From assembly GCA_963728965.1 (NCBI GenBank), contig CAVSMH010000007.1, positions 186,001-250,000 on the forward strand: 64,000 nt of DNA, written 5' to 3'. The DNA is from DASQZT01 sp963728965 (lineage in GTDB: Bacteria > Acidobacteriota > Terriglobia > Bryobacterales > Bryobacteraceae). The notes below the pieces were generated by a model, which had not been told where the DNA came from, did not search any database, and saw only the letters and a program-made list of their open reading frames with translations. Made by a program: the position numbers and the translations under genes. Numbering within the stretch: position 1 is the first letter of the stretch; each line of letters starts with the position of its first letter. Positions 42,669 to 51,995 of the stretch are shown here, one piece after another.

Positions 42669-44857
42669 CGAAGGCGGCAACCCAAGAGGTCCAATGTTCT
42701 CTCCGTGGCATCGTGGAAACAGTCTTCTACTCGGGCCCGGCGTTCAGCGCCGGGCGGCTCCGCACATCCGACGGTCATCTCATCACGTTTGCCGGCAAGG
42801 TGTATGCCAGGGAGAATGATGCGGTTCGGTTGGAAGGCCACTGGACCCACCATCCGAAGTACGGACGGCAATTCGCAGCCGACTGCATGGGCTTCGATCA
42901 GGAGATGGACGCAGATGGGCTGGCAAACTTCCTGGCGAATCATCCGGACGTGAAAGGGATCGGGCCGGTCAAAGCGCGGCTGATCGCCGATCATTTCGGC
43001 GCGCGCTTCGACGCGGCGATCCGCAGTCAGCCCGAGACCGTGGCCGCAATCGCGAAGGCGCCGGTGGAGGCGATCCTGGATCTCCAGCGGATCTGGATTG
43101 CCAACAGTGACTTCAACGCCGCCATGACCTACCTGTCCCGCTTTGGGCTCACCCATCACCAGGTCACCACGCTGGTGGGCAAGTTCGGCAGCCAGGTTGT
43201 GCCGATCCTGGAGAACGATCCCTATGTGCTGATGCGGGAAATCACCGGCTATGGCTTCAAACGGGTCGACAAGATCGCCCGCAAGATGGGGACACCGAAG
43301 GATCTGCCATCGCGGATTCGCGCGGGGCTTCACTACAGCGTGCTGGCGGCGCTCGATGATGGCGACTGCTGGGTGGAATTTGAAGATCTGCTTGACCGCG
43401 CCAATACTCTGCTGGTGATGGACACGCTCGACAGCCGCGAGGTGATCGAGGGGAATCTCGAAGCCCTGATTGCCGAAGGGGTGCTTCTCTCTCAGCCATT
43501 CGAGCGGTTGGTAGTGGCCGATCCGGAGATTCACCGGATGGAGACGGAGCTCGCCGAAGTCCTGAAAACCGCCGGTCGGCGTAGTCCGCACGCTGTCACT
43601 GAGGTAGAGCATCTTCTCGATGCTGAGGGTGGCGAATTGAATCCCGAACAGCGCGATGCAGTCAGGAACGCGCTCAACTTCTCCATCTCGCTGGTAACCG
43701 GCGGCGCCGGTAGCGGCAAGACATACGCAGTATCGACCATCACCAGCATCGCTGAACGATTGGAATTGAAAGTCGTGTTGGCCGCGCCCACTGGCAAGGC
43801 TGCCAAACGCCTCGAGGAAGTAGTTGGCCATGAGGCCAGCACCATCCACCGGCTGTTGGGTTTCAACGGCCACACGTATTCGCGGGACACACTGAACCCG
43901 ATTGAAGCGGACATTCTCGTAGTCGATGAAGTCTCGATGATGGACGTGCCGCTTGCCTGGCGGCTATTCCAGGCGGTGGATCGCAAGCGCACCGCCGTGG
44001 TTCTTGTCGGGGATCACAACCAGTTGCCGCCGGTGGGCCCCGGCAACCTCCTGCGGGACCTCGTACGGTCCGTGGCGATCCCGACCACGGTGCTGACACG
44101 GATCATCCGCCAGGCTGGTGTTCTGAAGGAGAACTCCACAGCAATCCTCGACGGCGAGGTGCGGCCTACCTCGGATTCGTTCGTCGGCGCGCGCCGGCCC
44201 TGGTACGTAATCGACAAATTCACCGACCGCGAGGATGTGCGGCGCATGCTGCTGCTCCTTTTTGAGGAAGTGCTGCAGGAACGACTCGGCTACGACCTGA
44301 TTCGCGAGGTTCAGGTGCTCACGCCGACGCATAAAGGCCCGCTCGGCACTGTGGAGTTGAATATCGAGTTGCAGCGCCTCCTGCAGCAGAAGTTGTTCGG
44401 CGTCGACGTGGCTGCCGTCGAGGCCGGCCACCGCGCGCGGCCATATCCGGGTGACAAGGTGATCCAGACGAAGAACGATTACGACTTGGGCGTCATGAAT
44501 GGCGCGATGGGCGTCGTAGTTGACTCCAAGCCGGACGGTGGCCTCTCCATTGATTTCGATGGCCGTCCTGTAGAGCTCAAGAGCGGGAGCGATGCGCTCG
44601 GCAACATCCAATTGGCCTATGCGACTTCGATTCACAAAGTGCAGGGTTCGGAGTTTCCCTGCGCTGTTGTGATCGCCCATAAGTCGCACTCCTTCATGCA
44701 CCACCGCAATCTGCTCTACACCGCGGTAACACGCGCAAAAGAGTCCGTGATTCTTCTCGGGGACCGGTGGGGCATCGACAACTGCGCCGCCAAACGCCAG
44801 GTGGACTGCCGAAACACATTCCTCTCCTTCCTGCTCCATCCGGAGACACGGCAGTGA
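42665..44857 (+). CDS. RecD-like SF1B helicase
   Basis: 730 residues from the ATG at 42665 (ATGA overlap with the ERCC4 gene). N-terminal OB and helix-hairpin-helix (GIGPVKARLIADHFG), Walker A GGAGSGKTYAV near residue 348, then motifs LVVDEVSMMD, GDHNQLPPVGPGNLL, VLTRIIRQ and the C-terminal UvrD-like TSIHKVQGSE with AVTRAKESVILLGD. RecD2-type enzymes unwind DNA 5' to 3'. It works with the primase encoded next, overlapping by 4 bases (GTGA). Confidence 0.93.
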   Translation: MTKAATQEVQCSLRGIVETVFYSGPAFSAGRLRTSDGHLITFAGKVYARENDAVRLEGHWTHHPKYGRQFAADCMGFDQEMDADGLANFLANHPDVKGIGPVKARLIADHFGARFDAAIRSQPETVAAIAKAPVEAILDLQRIWIANSDFNAAMTYLSRFGLTHHQVTTLVGKFGSQVVPILENDPYVLMREITGYGFKRVDKIARKMGTPKDLPSRIRAGLHYSVLAALDDGDCWVEFEDLLDRANTLLVMDTLDSREVIEGNLEALIAEGVLLSQPFERLVVADPEIHRMETELAEVLKTAGRRSPHAVTEVEHLLDAEGGELNPEQRDAVRNALNFSISLVTGGAGSGKTYAVSTITSIAERLELKVVLAAPTGKAAKRLEEVVGHEASTIHRLLGFNGHTYSRDTLNPIEADILVVDEVSMMDVPLAWRLFQAVDRKRTAVVLVGDHNQLPPVGPGNLLRDLVRSVAIPTTVLTRIIRQAGVLKENSTAILDGEVRPTSDSFVGARRPWYVIDKFTDREDVRRMLLLLFEEVLQERLGYDLIREVQVLTPTHKGPLGTVELNIELQRLLQQKLFGVDVAAVEAGHRARPYPGDKVIQTKNDYDLGVMNGAMGVVVDSKPDGGLSIDFDGRPVELKSGSDALGNIQLAYATSIHKVQGSEFPCAVVIAHKSHSFMHHRNLLYTAVTRAKESVILLGDRWGIDNCAAKRQVDCRNTFLSFLLHPETRQ

Positions 44858-47800
44858 CTGCACCTCCGGTAGATGTCCACACTTACTACCGGCAGGTGAC
44901 CGATGTAGATATCGGCGAGATCGCCCGCGAACTTATCGGTGACGGCATCACGCAGGAATCGCGGCAGACCCTGTTCTGCGATTGCCCGAACCACCGGAGC
45001 CAGTCGCACCGCTCGCTTCACGTCTGGCTCGATAAGCAGGGCTGGTTTTGCCACGCCTGCGCCACAGGCGGCGACGTGTTGCAGTTGGTCGAGTTCGTCC
45101 GGTTCGGCGTCGTCACCCGCGGGCAGTCTGGCTCCATGCCGGATTCCCACCGGCAGGCGCGCGACTTCCTGGCCTCACGCGTTCGACTGCCGCCGTTGTC
45201 GAAGCTCGCTTCCGGAAGCCCGGAAGAGGCCGAGGAAGCTCACCGGCTTACGCTTCGGGTGCGTGAGGCGCTAACCGCGTTCGCAGCCTCGTATCACCAG
45301 CGGCTGATCGGGAATCCGGAAGTCCTTGCATGGTTTCGGGGGAAATACGGAATCAGCGAGGAGACGATCAGCCGGCTCCAGATCGGATACGCGGAAAATG
45401 GCGTGCCTAGCGTGGCGCGCACCTTGATGGATGGGCCGGGCGCCTTCACCATGCGCGAACTGGCGGCCACCTCCGTCTTCCGGCCCACCGCGCAGGACGG
45501 GCTGGTTCCGTTCTTCGATGGCCGGATCGTCTTCCCATATTGGAGTCGCGGGCACGTCGTCTTCATGATCGGACGGAGCACACCCTGGACACCGGATCAC
45601 GAATGGGAGAAGTCGAAGTACAAGAAACTGGCAATCCACAATGACCGCAACAACAGCCACGTGTCGCCGTACATCCGGAACGACGTCCTCTACAACGAGG
45701 ATGTGCTGCTGGCACGGCCGGAGCGGGTCATCATCACTGAAGGCGTCACGGATTGCATTTCCCTGATGGAGCATGGATTCCCGGTGGTGTCGCCGGTGAC
45801 CGTGCAGATCCGCGAGGCCGATTGGGAACGGTTGCTGCCGAAACTCGCCGGCGTGAAGACCGTCTACATCTGCCAGGACAACGAGATCTCCGAGGCGGGT
45901 ATGCAGGGTGCGCTGAAGACGGCGCGCATCCTGGCACAGCACGGAATCGCCACCCGGGTGGCCGTCTTACCTCTTGGCAAAAAGCAGCAGGCCGCGCGCG
46001 AGACGCTCGCCAGTCTGCCTGGCGGCAGCGCCGAGGCCGACGCGTTGATGGCCGACGCGAAAATCGATGTCAACGAGTTCTTCGCCTCCGGCAAGACGGC
46101 GGCCGATTTCGAAGCGATCCTCGCGGCCGCGCAGACGCCGATCGAACTGGCGATCTCGAAACTCAGCACCGAGGTTCCTGACGGTGATCTCAGCCGGTTG
46201 CTCAATCCGATTCTGTCGGAGGTCGGCCGGCTCGATCCCATTCAGCAGGACTGGCACCTCAGGTTGATCCAGACGCGGTGCGGCAAGCTCCGAATGCCGG
46301 TCGCCACACTACGGAAGCAGTTGAAGGTAGTGGAAATCGCGCGCCCAAAAAAGAAGTCCGGCATGTCCAGGGACGGCGGCTTCCGAGACGCCGCGGAGCC
46401 GGGCGGTGGGCCGGAGTCACCGTCGCTGCGAAGCATCCAGGTTAACAACCGGCAATTGCGGGACATCATTGCCGATGCGTGGACCGCCATCCATACCATC
46501 AATGACGCCAAGGGGCCGGATGGAACTGAGCGGCCGTTCCTTTTCCAAAACGGCGGAGCCTTGGTGCGAATCGCCGGCACGGGCGCCCAAACGAGAATTG
46601 AAGCGCTCGGCGACACAGCAATGTACGGAGTCCTGGCCCGGAGCGCCAACTGGCACAACGTGGCGGAAGAGGCGGTCACCGCCGCTCCGCCCTCGCGAGA
46701 CACCGCCCGCGACATGCTGGTGAACCCGGATCCGGGGCTTCCACCGCTCGATTCCGTGGTTCGTACCCCAACCTTTGGAAAGGACGCAAAGCTAATTGCC
46801 ACTCCCGGTTACCATCGTTCGGACGCGCTTTGGATGTTCCCTGACGACTCCCTGGACATCCCGGAGGTCCCCGCCAAACCCACACGCGAGCAGATCGCGA
46901 GCGCCAGGGCGCTGCTTGTGGATGAACTGCTCGTGGATTTCCCGTTCGTGAGGGACTCGGACCGCGCCCATGCCATTGCCGCAATCCTTCTCCCGTTTCT
47001 GCGACGCATGATTGCCGGCCTTGCTCCGATTCACCTGATCGAAGCTCCGACGCAGGGCTCCGGTAAGGGACTGCTGGCCAGCTTGATCAGCATCGTTTCG
47101 ACGGGTTTGGCGGCCGAGGGCCGGACCGTCCCGGAGAACGAAGACGAAGTGCGGAAGATGATCACGGCGGAGTTAGTCACGGGTCGCCCGATCATTCTTC
47201 TCGATAACCTCAGCGAAAAACGGGTGTTGGAGTCGCCCGCGTTGGCGTCGGTGGTGACCGTGCCGTATTGGACGGACCGCCTCCTGGGTGAATCGGAGAT
47301 GTTGCACCTTCGCAACAATGCTCTCTGGATGATGACCGGGAATAATCCGCGGCTGTCGGCTGAACTGAGCCGGCGCTGCATCCGGCTGCGCATCGATCCG
47401 CGAATCGACATGCCGTGGCTGCGCGGCGGATTCAGGCACCCGCTGATTACCGAATGGGCCCAGGAGAATCGTTCGGCGCTGGTCCATGCCGCGCTCACGC
47501 TGATCCAAGCCTGGATTGCCGCTGGACAACCACTACACGAAACACGCCTGGGGTCGTTCGAGAAATGGTCGGAGGTCATGGGCGGCGTGCTGGACGTCGC
47601 GGGAATTCCCGGCTTCCTTGGAAACCTGAACGAGCTGTACGAGGCGTCCGACGGCGACGGCCAATTGTGGCGGGAATTCACCGGCACATGGTGGGACGCA
47701 TTCCGCGCCGAGCCGAAGAAGGTCAGCGACCTGACCCAGTTCTGCGAAGAGCGCGACCTGATGCTGAACGTGCGTGGTGATGGGTCGGCACGCTCGCAGC

Positions 47801-48267
47801 AGACCCGGCTGGGCAAGGCGCTCGCCACGAAGCGGGATCGGGTCTTCAACGGGTTTACCGTGAAGCGGATCAACCAAGGCAAACACAAAGGCTCCATCTT
47901 CTATGCTCTTGCGCCGGCCAGCAGCCCTGGAGGGAATCCTCCCCGTGAACCGGATCTGCTGGATCTGGCGGATGGGGACGTTACCGCCGAGGATGGGGAC
48001 TTTGGGGACGTTGCCGAAAAACGTCCCCATTCCATCGGCCCAATAGAACCAATCGTTTGCACGCAAAATGGGGACGTTGGGGACGTTGGGGACCTTCTTC
48101 CAGTCTCTTCACGCGAGAGTAATTCTCTCTCACACTCGTGCACCCATACATGCGAGAGTGGCGCACATATAAAGGACAGCCCGGAAAACGTCCCCAAGGT
48201 CCCCAACGTCCCCATCGCTCCCGTAACAGAAACAAAACAAGACAGCTTCAGTCATGGGGACGTTTAG
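44854..48267 (+). CDS. CHC2/Toprim primase fused to a helicase-like ATPase
   Basis: 1137 residues from a GTG overlapping the RecD stop. CHC2-type zinc ribbon near 42-69 (C42, C44, C66, C69), catalytic core, Toprim domain with EGVTD and QDNE at about 290-375, then a helicase-like C-terminal ATPase with EAPTQGSGKGLL (Walker A, near 728) and IILLDNL. The ATPase end is homologous to the broken protein at 31167-33900. The last about 90 codons are low complexity, read from GGGGAC repeats as GDVGDVGD and VPNVPNVP. Initiates DNA replication of the element. Confidence 0.9.
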   Translation: MTAPPVDVHTYYRQVTDVDIGEIARELIGDGITQESRQTLFCDCPNHRSQSHRSLHVWLDKQGWFCHACATGGDVLQLVEFVRFGVVTRGQSGSMPDSHRQARDFLASRVRLPPLSKLASGSPEEAEEAHRLTLRVREALTAFAASYHQRLIGNPEVLAWFRGKYGISEETISRLQIGYAENGVPSVARTLMDGPGAFTMRELAATSVFRPTAQDGLVPFFDGRIVFPYWSRGHVVFMIGRSTPWTPDHEWEKSKYKKLAIHNDRNNSHVSPYIRNDVLYNEDVLLARPERVIITEGVTDCISLMEHGFPVVSPVTVQIREADWERLLPKLAGVKTVYICQDNEISEAGMQGALKTARILAQHGIATRVAVLPLGKKQQAARETLASLPGGSAEADALMADAKIDVNEFFASGKTAADFEAILAAAQTPIELAISKLSTEVPDGDLSRLLNPILSEVGRLDPIQQDWHLRLIQTRCGKLRMPVATLRKQLKVVEIARPKKKSGMSRDGGFRDAAEPGGGPESPSLRSIQVNNRQLRDIIADAWTAIHTINDAKGPDGTERPFLFQNGGALVRIAGTGAQTRIEALGDTAMYGVLARSANWHNVAEEAVTAAPPSRDTARDMLVNPDPGLPPLDSVVRTPTFGKDAKLIATPGYHRSDALWMFPDDSLDIPEVPAKPTREQIASARALLVDELLVDFPFVRDSDRAHAIAAILLPFLRRMIAGLAPIHLIEAPTQGSGKGLLASLISIVSTGLAAEGRTVPENEDEVRKMITAELVTGRPIILLDNLSEKRVLESPALASVVTVPYWTDRLLGESEMLHLRNNALWMMTGNNPRLSAELSRRCIRLRIDPRIDMPWLRGGFRHPLITEWAQENRSALVHAALTLIQAWIAAGQPLHETRLGSFEKWSEVMGGVLDVAGIPGFLGNLNELYEASDGDGQLWREFTGTWWDAFRAEPKKVSDLTQFCEERDLMLNVRGDGSARSQQTRLGKALATKRDRVFNGFTVKRINQGKHKGSIFYALAPASSPGGNPPREPDLLDLADGDVTAEDGDFGDVAEKRPHSIGPIEPIVCTQNGDVGDVGDLLPVSSRESNSLSHSCTHTCESGAHIKDSPENVPKVPNVPIAPVTETKQDSFSHGDV

Positions 48268-48302
48268 CGCCAACGTCCCCATCACGTCCCCACAACGTCC
48301 CC
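47974..48302. repeat. Cluster of 14 GGGGAC/GTCCCC repeats (putative origin)
   Basis: Seven GGGGAC copies start at 47974, 47995, 48004, 48070, 48079, 48088 and 48256. Seven inverted GTCCCC copies start at 48023, 48190, 48199, 48208, 48275, 48286 and 48297. Most extend to GGGGACGTT or its complement. Two triplets with a 9-base period, one in each direction, flank about 95 bases richer in A and T, in which GCGAGAGT occurs twice. Such iterons at the end of the initiator gene are typical of replication origins; primase binding is inferred. Confidence 0.7.
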
Positions 48303-48429
48303 AACCGGGAAATCGCGGCGCGGTTGACCTGGCCAAGTTGCCGGAGACTGCCGGCACGGAACCTCCATGATGCGGACCATCGCCATCCATGAGGGTTTCA
48401 GCCGCTCGTATTCAACCAGGAGAGAAACG

Positions 48430-49155
48430 ATGACCACGGTATCGACGGAGCTATGTGCCCAGTCGGCTGAGGACGCGCCATCTGGCGACTCGCCGGGTTG
48501 CCTATTCGTGTCGACTTCCCTCGCGACGTGGACGACAGCGAACCCGGAGCAGTTCGCCCGAGACTTCCAGATCAACGACACGGTGTACCGGAGGCTCGAT
48601 CCCGATTACTACGCCTGGCTGCGATCGCGCATGGCCGTTGCCAAGAGGGCCGCGACAGCCGGGCATCTCCCGCCGGCCGCATTTGAAGAACTGCGCATGC
48701 GGTTCAACGTCGTACACGATTGGACCGTTGAACACTTCGGCCAGGATGAACTGTTGGCGGCGGTGCGAACCGTTCGTGCCCGCGACTACAAGCCGCCGGT
48801 GCCCGAGGATGAAGGGACGCGAGTTCCTGTGCCGGGTGTGCGCAAAGCCGCCGGCGACGACATCTCGTCAGAAGCGATGGCTTTGGTCGATTCGATCAGT
48901 GAGGCGGCACTATCGCTCGGCTGGAAACGTCGAAGGCTGTATACCGCTGGCGGCGGCCGCATTTTCGCCCCAGATCGCGGCCTCGTTTGCTTTCTTAAGG
49001 CCGGCGACCGGATCGGCGAAGTCACGCTCCAGTCCATCGAGATCATTCACCCGCTGCCGTCCGAGGTCCGCCATCGATTCTATAACCCCGACGTGGACCA
49101 ACCGTGGGTGAAGAAAATCGACGGCGCCGCTCAGAAAACCGAAAATCCATCGTGA
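48430..49155 (+). CDS. Hypothetical phage protein
   Basis: 241 residues from the ATG at 48430 with CAGGAGAGAAACG upstream. No family recognised. Helical middle (RLDPDYYAWLRSRMAVAKRAA, FEELRMRFNVVHDWTVEHFG) and a C-terminal beta-rich part (RRRLYTAGGGRIFAPDRG, EVTLQSIEIIHPLPSEVRHRFYN). First gene after the repeat cluster, possibly a regulator of replication or late expression. Confidence 0.55.
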   Translation: MTTVSTELCAQSAEDAPSGDSPGCLFVSTSLATWTTANPEQFARDFQINDTVYRRLDPDYYAWLRSRMAVAKRAATAGHLPPAAFEELRMRFNVVHDWTVEHFGQDELLAAVRTVRARDYKPPVPEDEGTRVPVPGVRKAAGDDISSEAMALVDSISEAALSLGWKRRRLYTAGGGRIFAPDRGLVCFLKAGDRIGEVTLQSIEIIHPLPSEVRHRFYNPDVDQPWVKKIDGAAQKTENPS

Positions 49156-49286
49156 CCTCCGGGTATTAGTAGATGAAGCGTCGGTTCGGAAGAACAGCGC
49201 CAAGCGCACTCCCCGGAAGATCCCTTCACGTGCTGTACCCCTCTGCGGGCATACCCGCAATCCCACCTGGGCGTTACGCGAGAGCC

Positions 49287-49613
49287 ATGCGCAAAAATAT
49301 CCGAATCGAAAACCCTGTGTCCGGTTGTGATTTCACGTCGAAGAATCGTGCCAATCGTTTTGTGGCGCAGGGGCGTGCTGAGTGGGTGCAGGCCGGAGTC
49401 TCGATCCGGTTTGTTCAGTCGGACCATCGGCACACCTCCGCGCAGAAGGCTATGGATCAGACGCGCTGGTCGTATGATCGGGCGGCGGGTACTGGCATGG
49501 CGCAATTTGCTGAGCTGGCGAACCTGCCCATGATCGCCCCTGGCGTCGCCCTGGGACTTGGCCGACGCAAGGGTGCCAGCAGACATACTTTCCTGGCGAC
49601 CGCGGGGTTCTGA
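49287..49613 (+). CDS. Hypothetical phage protein
   Basis: 108 residues from the ATG at 49287. Short basic protein with a beta-rich N-terminal half (NPVSGCDFTSKNRANRFVAQGRAEWVQAG) and a Gly/Pro tail (LANLPMIAPGVALGLGRRKGAS). No known family; similar in style to accessory phage genes. The next 250 bases contain no supported gene. Confidence 0.45.
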   Translation: MRKNIRIENPVSGCDFTSKNRANRFVAQGRAEWVQAGVSIRFVQSDHRHTSAQKAMDQTRWSYDRAAGTGMAQFAELANLPMIAPGVALGLGRRKGASRHTFLATAGF

Positions 49614-49866
49614 TGCGGATGACTTCAAAAGTGTTGAAGTCGCCGTGCCGCCAAGTAGCCCCATGATCGGCGGAGTTCGGTGAACTCGTGATGGCACGCA
49701 AAGGTGGCGCCGGTGGCAGACACATCGCGATGGAGCGCGGATTGAGGCCCGGCTGGTGCGGCCTGCCATTCCGTCGAGAGCTTCGCGAGTTGGCCGCCAA
49801 GTGCTTAGTCGGGCGGCGCAGGGAGTCGTCATTGGCCATTCAATCTACGACGAGTGAGGTTAAGCC

Positions 49867-50142
49867 ATGCCAAGCGTAATCACGGTCGAGCAACTGGCGG
49901 AGAGGGTCTGCCGGGCGCTTGATATCCCTGCCAAGGACAACGCCGAGAATCTGACTGAGATCCTCCGGACAGCAATGAGCGAGACACGCGAGCAAGCAAT
50001 CGGAGCGGTAAAGGCTGCCTGCCTCGAGATTGCCGAGGATGAGGCCGAGCGATGCCGCAACGTCGGCGCGACGGTCGCGCAGCAGACGGCGCTTACTGTT
50101 GCAGCGCGTGTCCGAAAGCGGCACGTCGAAGTGCGGTCGTAG
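49867..50142 (+). CDS. Small acidic-helical hypothetical protein
   Basis: 91 residues, mostly helical (VEQLAERVCRALDIPAKDNAENLTEIL, EQAIGAVKAACLEIAEDEAERCR). No family recognised. It ends about 280 bases before the methyltransferase; that gap holds GTGGTCAC repeats. Confidence 0.5.
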   Translation: MPSVITVEQLAERVCRALDIPAKDNAENLTEILRTAMSETREQAIGAVKAACLEIAEDEAERCRNVGATVAQQTALTVAARVRKRHVEVRS

Positions 50143-50351
50143 CGGACAGTGGCGGTTGGGCGCGCCCAAGGCTGCGGGTGGGCCATCCAGCCAACCCGAA
50201 GCCAGACGCCGCAACACGGGCCAACCCGGCGCGAACAGGTGGCAACCAGGGCAAAACGGGCGCGTCGGATCGAATCTTGGGTCCTCCCCGGCCACTTTCC
50301 ACTGCGGGTGGAATGGTGGCACAAAGTCTCTAGTTACTTGCACTTATTCAG

Positions 50352-50382
50352 GTGGTCACGGTAGGTGGTCACTCGTGGTCAC
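50352..50382. repeat. Three GTGGTCAC direct repeats
   Basis: GTGGTCAC at 50352-50359, 50365-50372 and 50375-50382, just upstream of the first methyltransferase start. Offsets of 13 and 10 bases are near one helical turn, fitting an operator or a control site. I know no matching factor; self-regulation by the methyltransferase is a guess. Confidence 0.45.
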
Positions 50383-50419
50383 CCCCCGTCGGCGCAGTTG
50401 GCCGCAGCCCCCAAAACAG

Positions 50420-51958
50420 ATGTCAACACTCCCGCCACCCATTTCACCCGCGATGGCGCGGCGCATCGAGATTTGGCCCACCGACCGCCTGGTGCCATAT
50501 GCCAAGAACGCGCGCACGCACTCTCCGGAGCAGGTCGCGCAGATCGCGTCGTCCATCGTGGAGTTTGGCTTTGTGAATCCGATCCTCGTGGATTCCATGG
50601 ACGGGATCATTGCCGGACACGGTCGCCTCCTGGCTGCCCGCAAGTTGGGTCTGGCGGAAGTTCCGGTGGTGGTGCTGGGCCACCTCAGCGAGATTCAACG
50701 GCGGGCGTACGTCGTCGCCGATAACCAGCTCGCGCTCAATGCCGGGTGGAACGATGAACTTCTACGAGTCGCACTGGAGTCGCTTGGGGCCGATGGTTTC
50801 AACCTGTCTCTGGTGGGGTTCTCCGACGAGGATCTGGTCACGATACTGGCCGGTGACGAACCGGAGGCTGCAGCCGCCGTCGAGGAAGAAGCAGTTCCCG
50901 AACCTCCCTCGCAACCGGTTACGATGCCCGGGGACTTGTGGTTGATCGGACGTCACCGTCTGATCTGTGGCGACTGCCGGGATGCCGCTGTCGTCGGGCA
51001 GTTGATGGCCGGCGCCAGTGCGAACGTGGCGATCACGTCGCCGCCCTACGCCACGCAGCGCGAGTATGACCCCACCAGCGGGTTCAAACCGATCCCTCCG
51101 GAAGAGTACGTGGAGTGGTACCGCGCGGTGGCCGCAGGCATCGAGTCGGTTCTGGCATCGGACGGATCCTACTTCCTGAACATCAAGGCGCACGCCGACG
51201 AGGGCGAGCGGAATCTTTACGTGATGGATTTGGTGCTGGCCCACCGGCGCCAGTGGGGCTGGCGGTTCGTGGATGAGTTCTGCTGGCGCAAAACCGACAA
51301 CGGCGTGCCAGGAGGTTGGGGCAATAGGTTCAAGAACGCGTTTGAACCGATCTACCATTTCTGCAAACAGCCACAGATCAAGTTCCGGCCGCAGGCGGTC
51401 GGGCACGAGTCCGATGACTGCTTCGAATACTCACCGGACAATCCGAAATCAACATCGGGCAGCGGACTTCTCGGTACCGGGGCGCGCGGAAGTGCGGCAG
51501 CCAAGCCGGGCGCGGACGATTCGGAAGGCCGGCACACCGGCCTGGCTCGCCCGAGCAACGTAATCGAGGTGAAGACGGAGAGCAGCCAGGGATCGCACTC
51601 GGCGCCGTTCCCGCGAGCCCTGGTCGAGTTCTTCGTGAAGGCGTTTTCCGATCCCGGCGATGTGGTCTTCGATCCATTCCTCGGAAGCGGAACCACGATG
51701 GCCGCAGCACACGTGCTGGACCGCGCGGGCTACGGCTGTGAGATCTCGCCGGCATACTGCGACGTGATCCTGCGTCGGATCGAATGCCTGGCCGAAACAG
51801 AACCGGTCCTTGCGGAGACCGGTGAGACTTTCAGCGAAGTCGCGGCGGGCCGGGGTGTCTCGACAGCCGAGAGCGCCGATCTGCGCCAGCGCGATTCGAA
51901 ATCCATTCGCCGCAAACCCAACGGCATGCCTTGCTACGGGACCAAAGGTAAGCCGTAA
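50420..51958 (+). CDS. ParB-domain DNA methyltransferase (SPPY type)
   Basis: 512 residues from the ATG at 50420 (a second ATG at 50453 is also plausible). N-terminal ParB/Srx-like nuclease-fold domain, about 15-130 (NARTHSPEQVAQIASSI, GHGRLLAARKLG, RRAYVVADNQLALNAGW), then a class beta amino-methyltransferase: SPPY motif IV in ITSPPYATQRE and motif I FDPFLGSGTTMAAA at the C-terminus. N6-adenine or N4-cytosine methylation; target site unknown. Such orphan phage enzymes may protect phage DNA from restriction. Closely related to the ParB-methyltransferase at 52897. Confidence 0.9.
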   Translation: MSTLPPPISPAMARRIEIWPTDRLVPYAKNARTHSPEQVAQIASSIVEFGFVNPILVDSMDGIIAGHGRLLAARKLGLAEVPVVVLGHLSEIQRRAYVVADNQLALNAGWNDELLRVALESLGADGFNLSLVGFSDEDLVTILAGDEPEAAAAVEEEAVPEPPSQPVTMPGDLWLIGRHRLICGDCRDAAVVGQLMAGASANVAITSPPYATQREYDPTSGFKPIPPEEYVEWYRAVAAGIESVLASDGSYFLNIKAHADEGERNLYVMDLVLAHRRQWGWRFVDEFCWRKTDNGVPGGWGNRFKNAFEPIYHFCKQPQIKFRPQAVGHESDDCFEYSPDNPKSTSGSGLLGTGARGSAAAKPGADDSEGRHTGLARPSNVIEVKTESSQGSHSAPFPRALVEFFVKAFSDPGDVVFDPFLGSGTTMAAAHVLDRAGYGCEISPAYCDVILRRIECLAETEPVLAETGETFSEVAAGRGVSTAESADLRQRDSKSIRRKPNGMPCYGTKGKP

Positions 51959-51995
51959 ACGAAGTTCAACCCAAACCAACAAGGAGAAACCCAAC

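Noticed and set aside
49614..49866. Possible short gene between 49614 and 49866
   Set aside because: One plus-strand frame of 63 codons exists but has no recognisable sequence or ribosome site.
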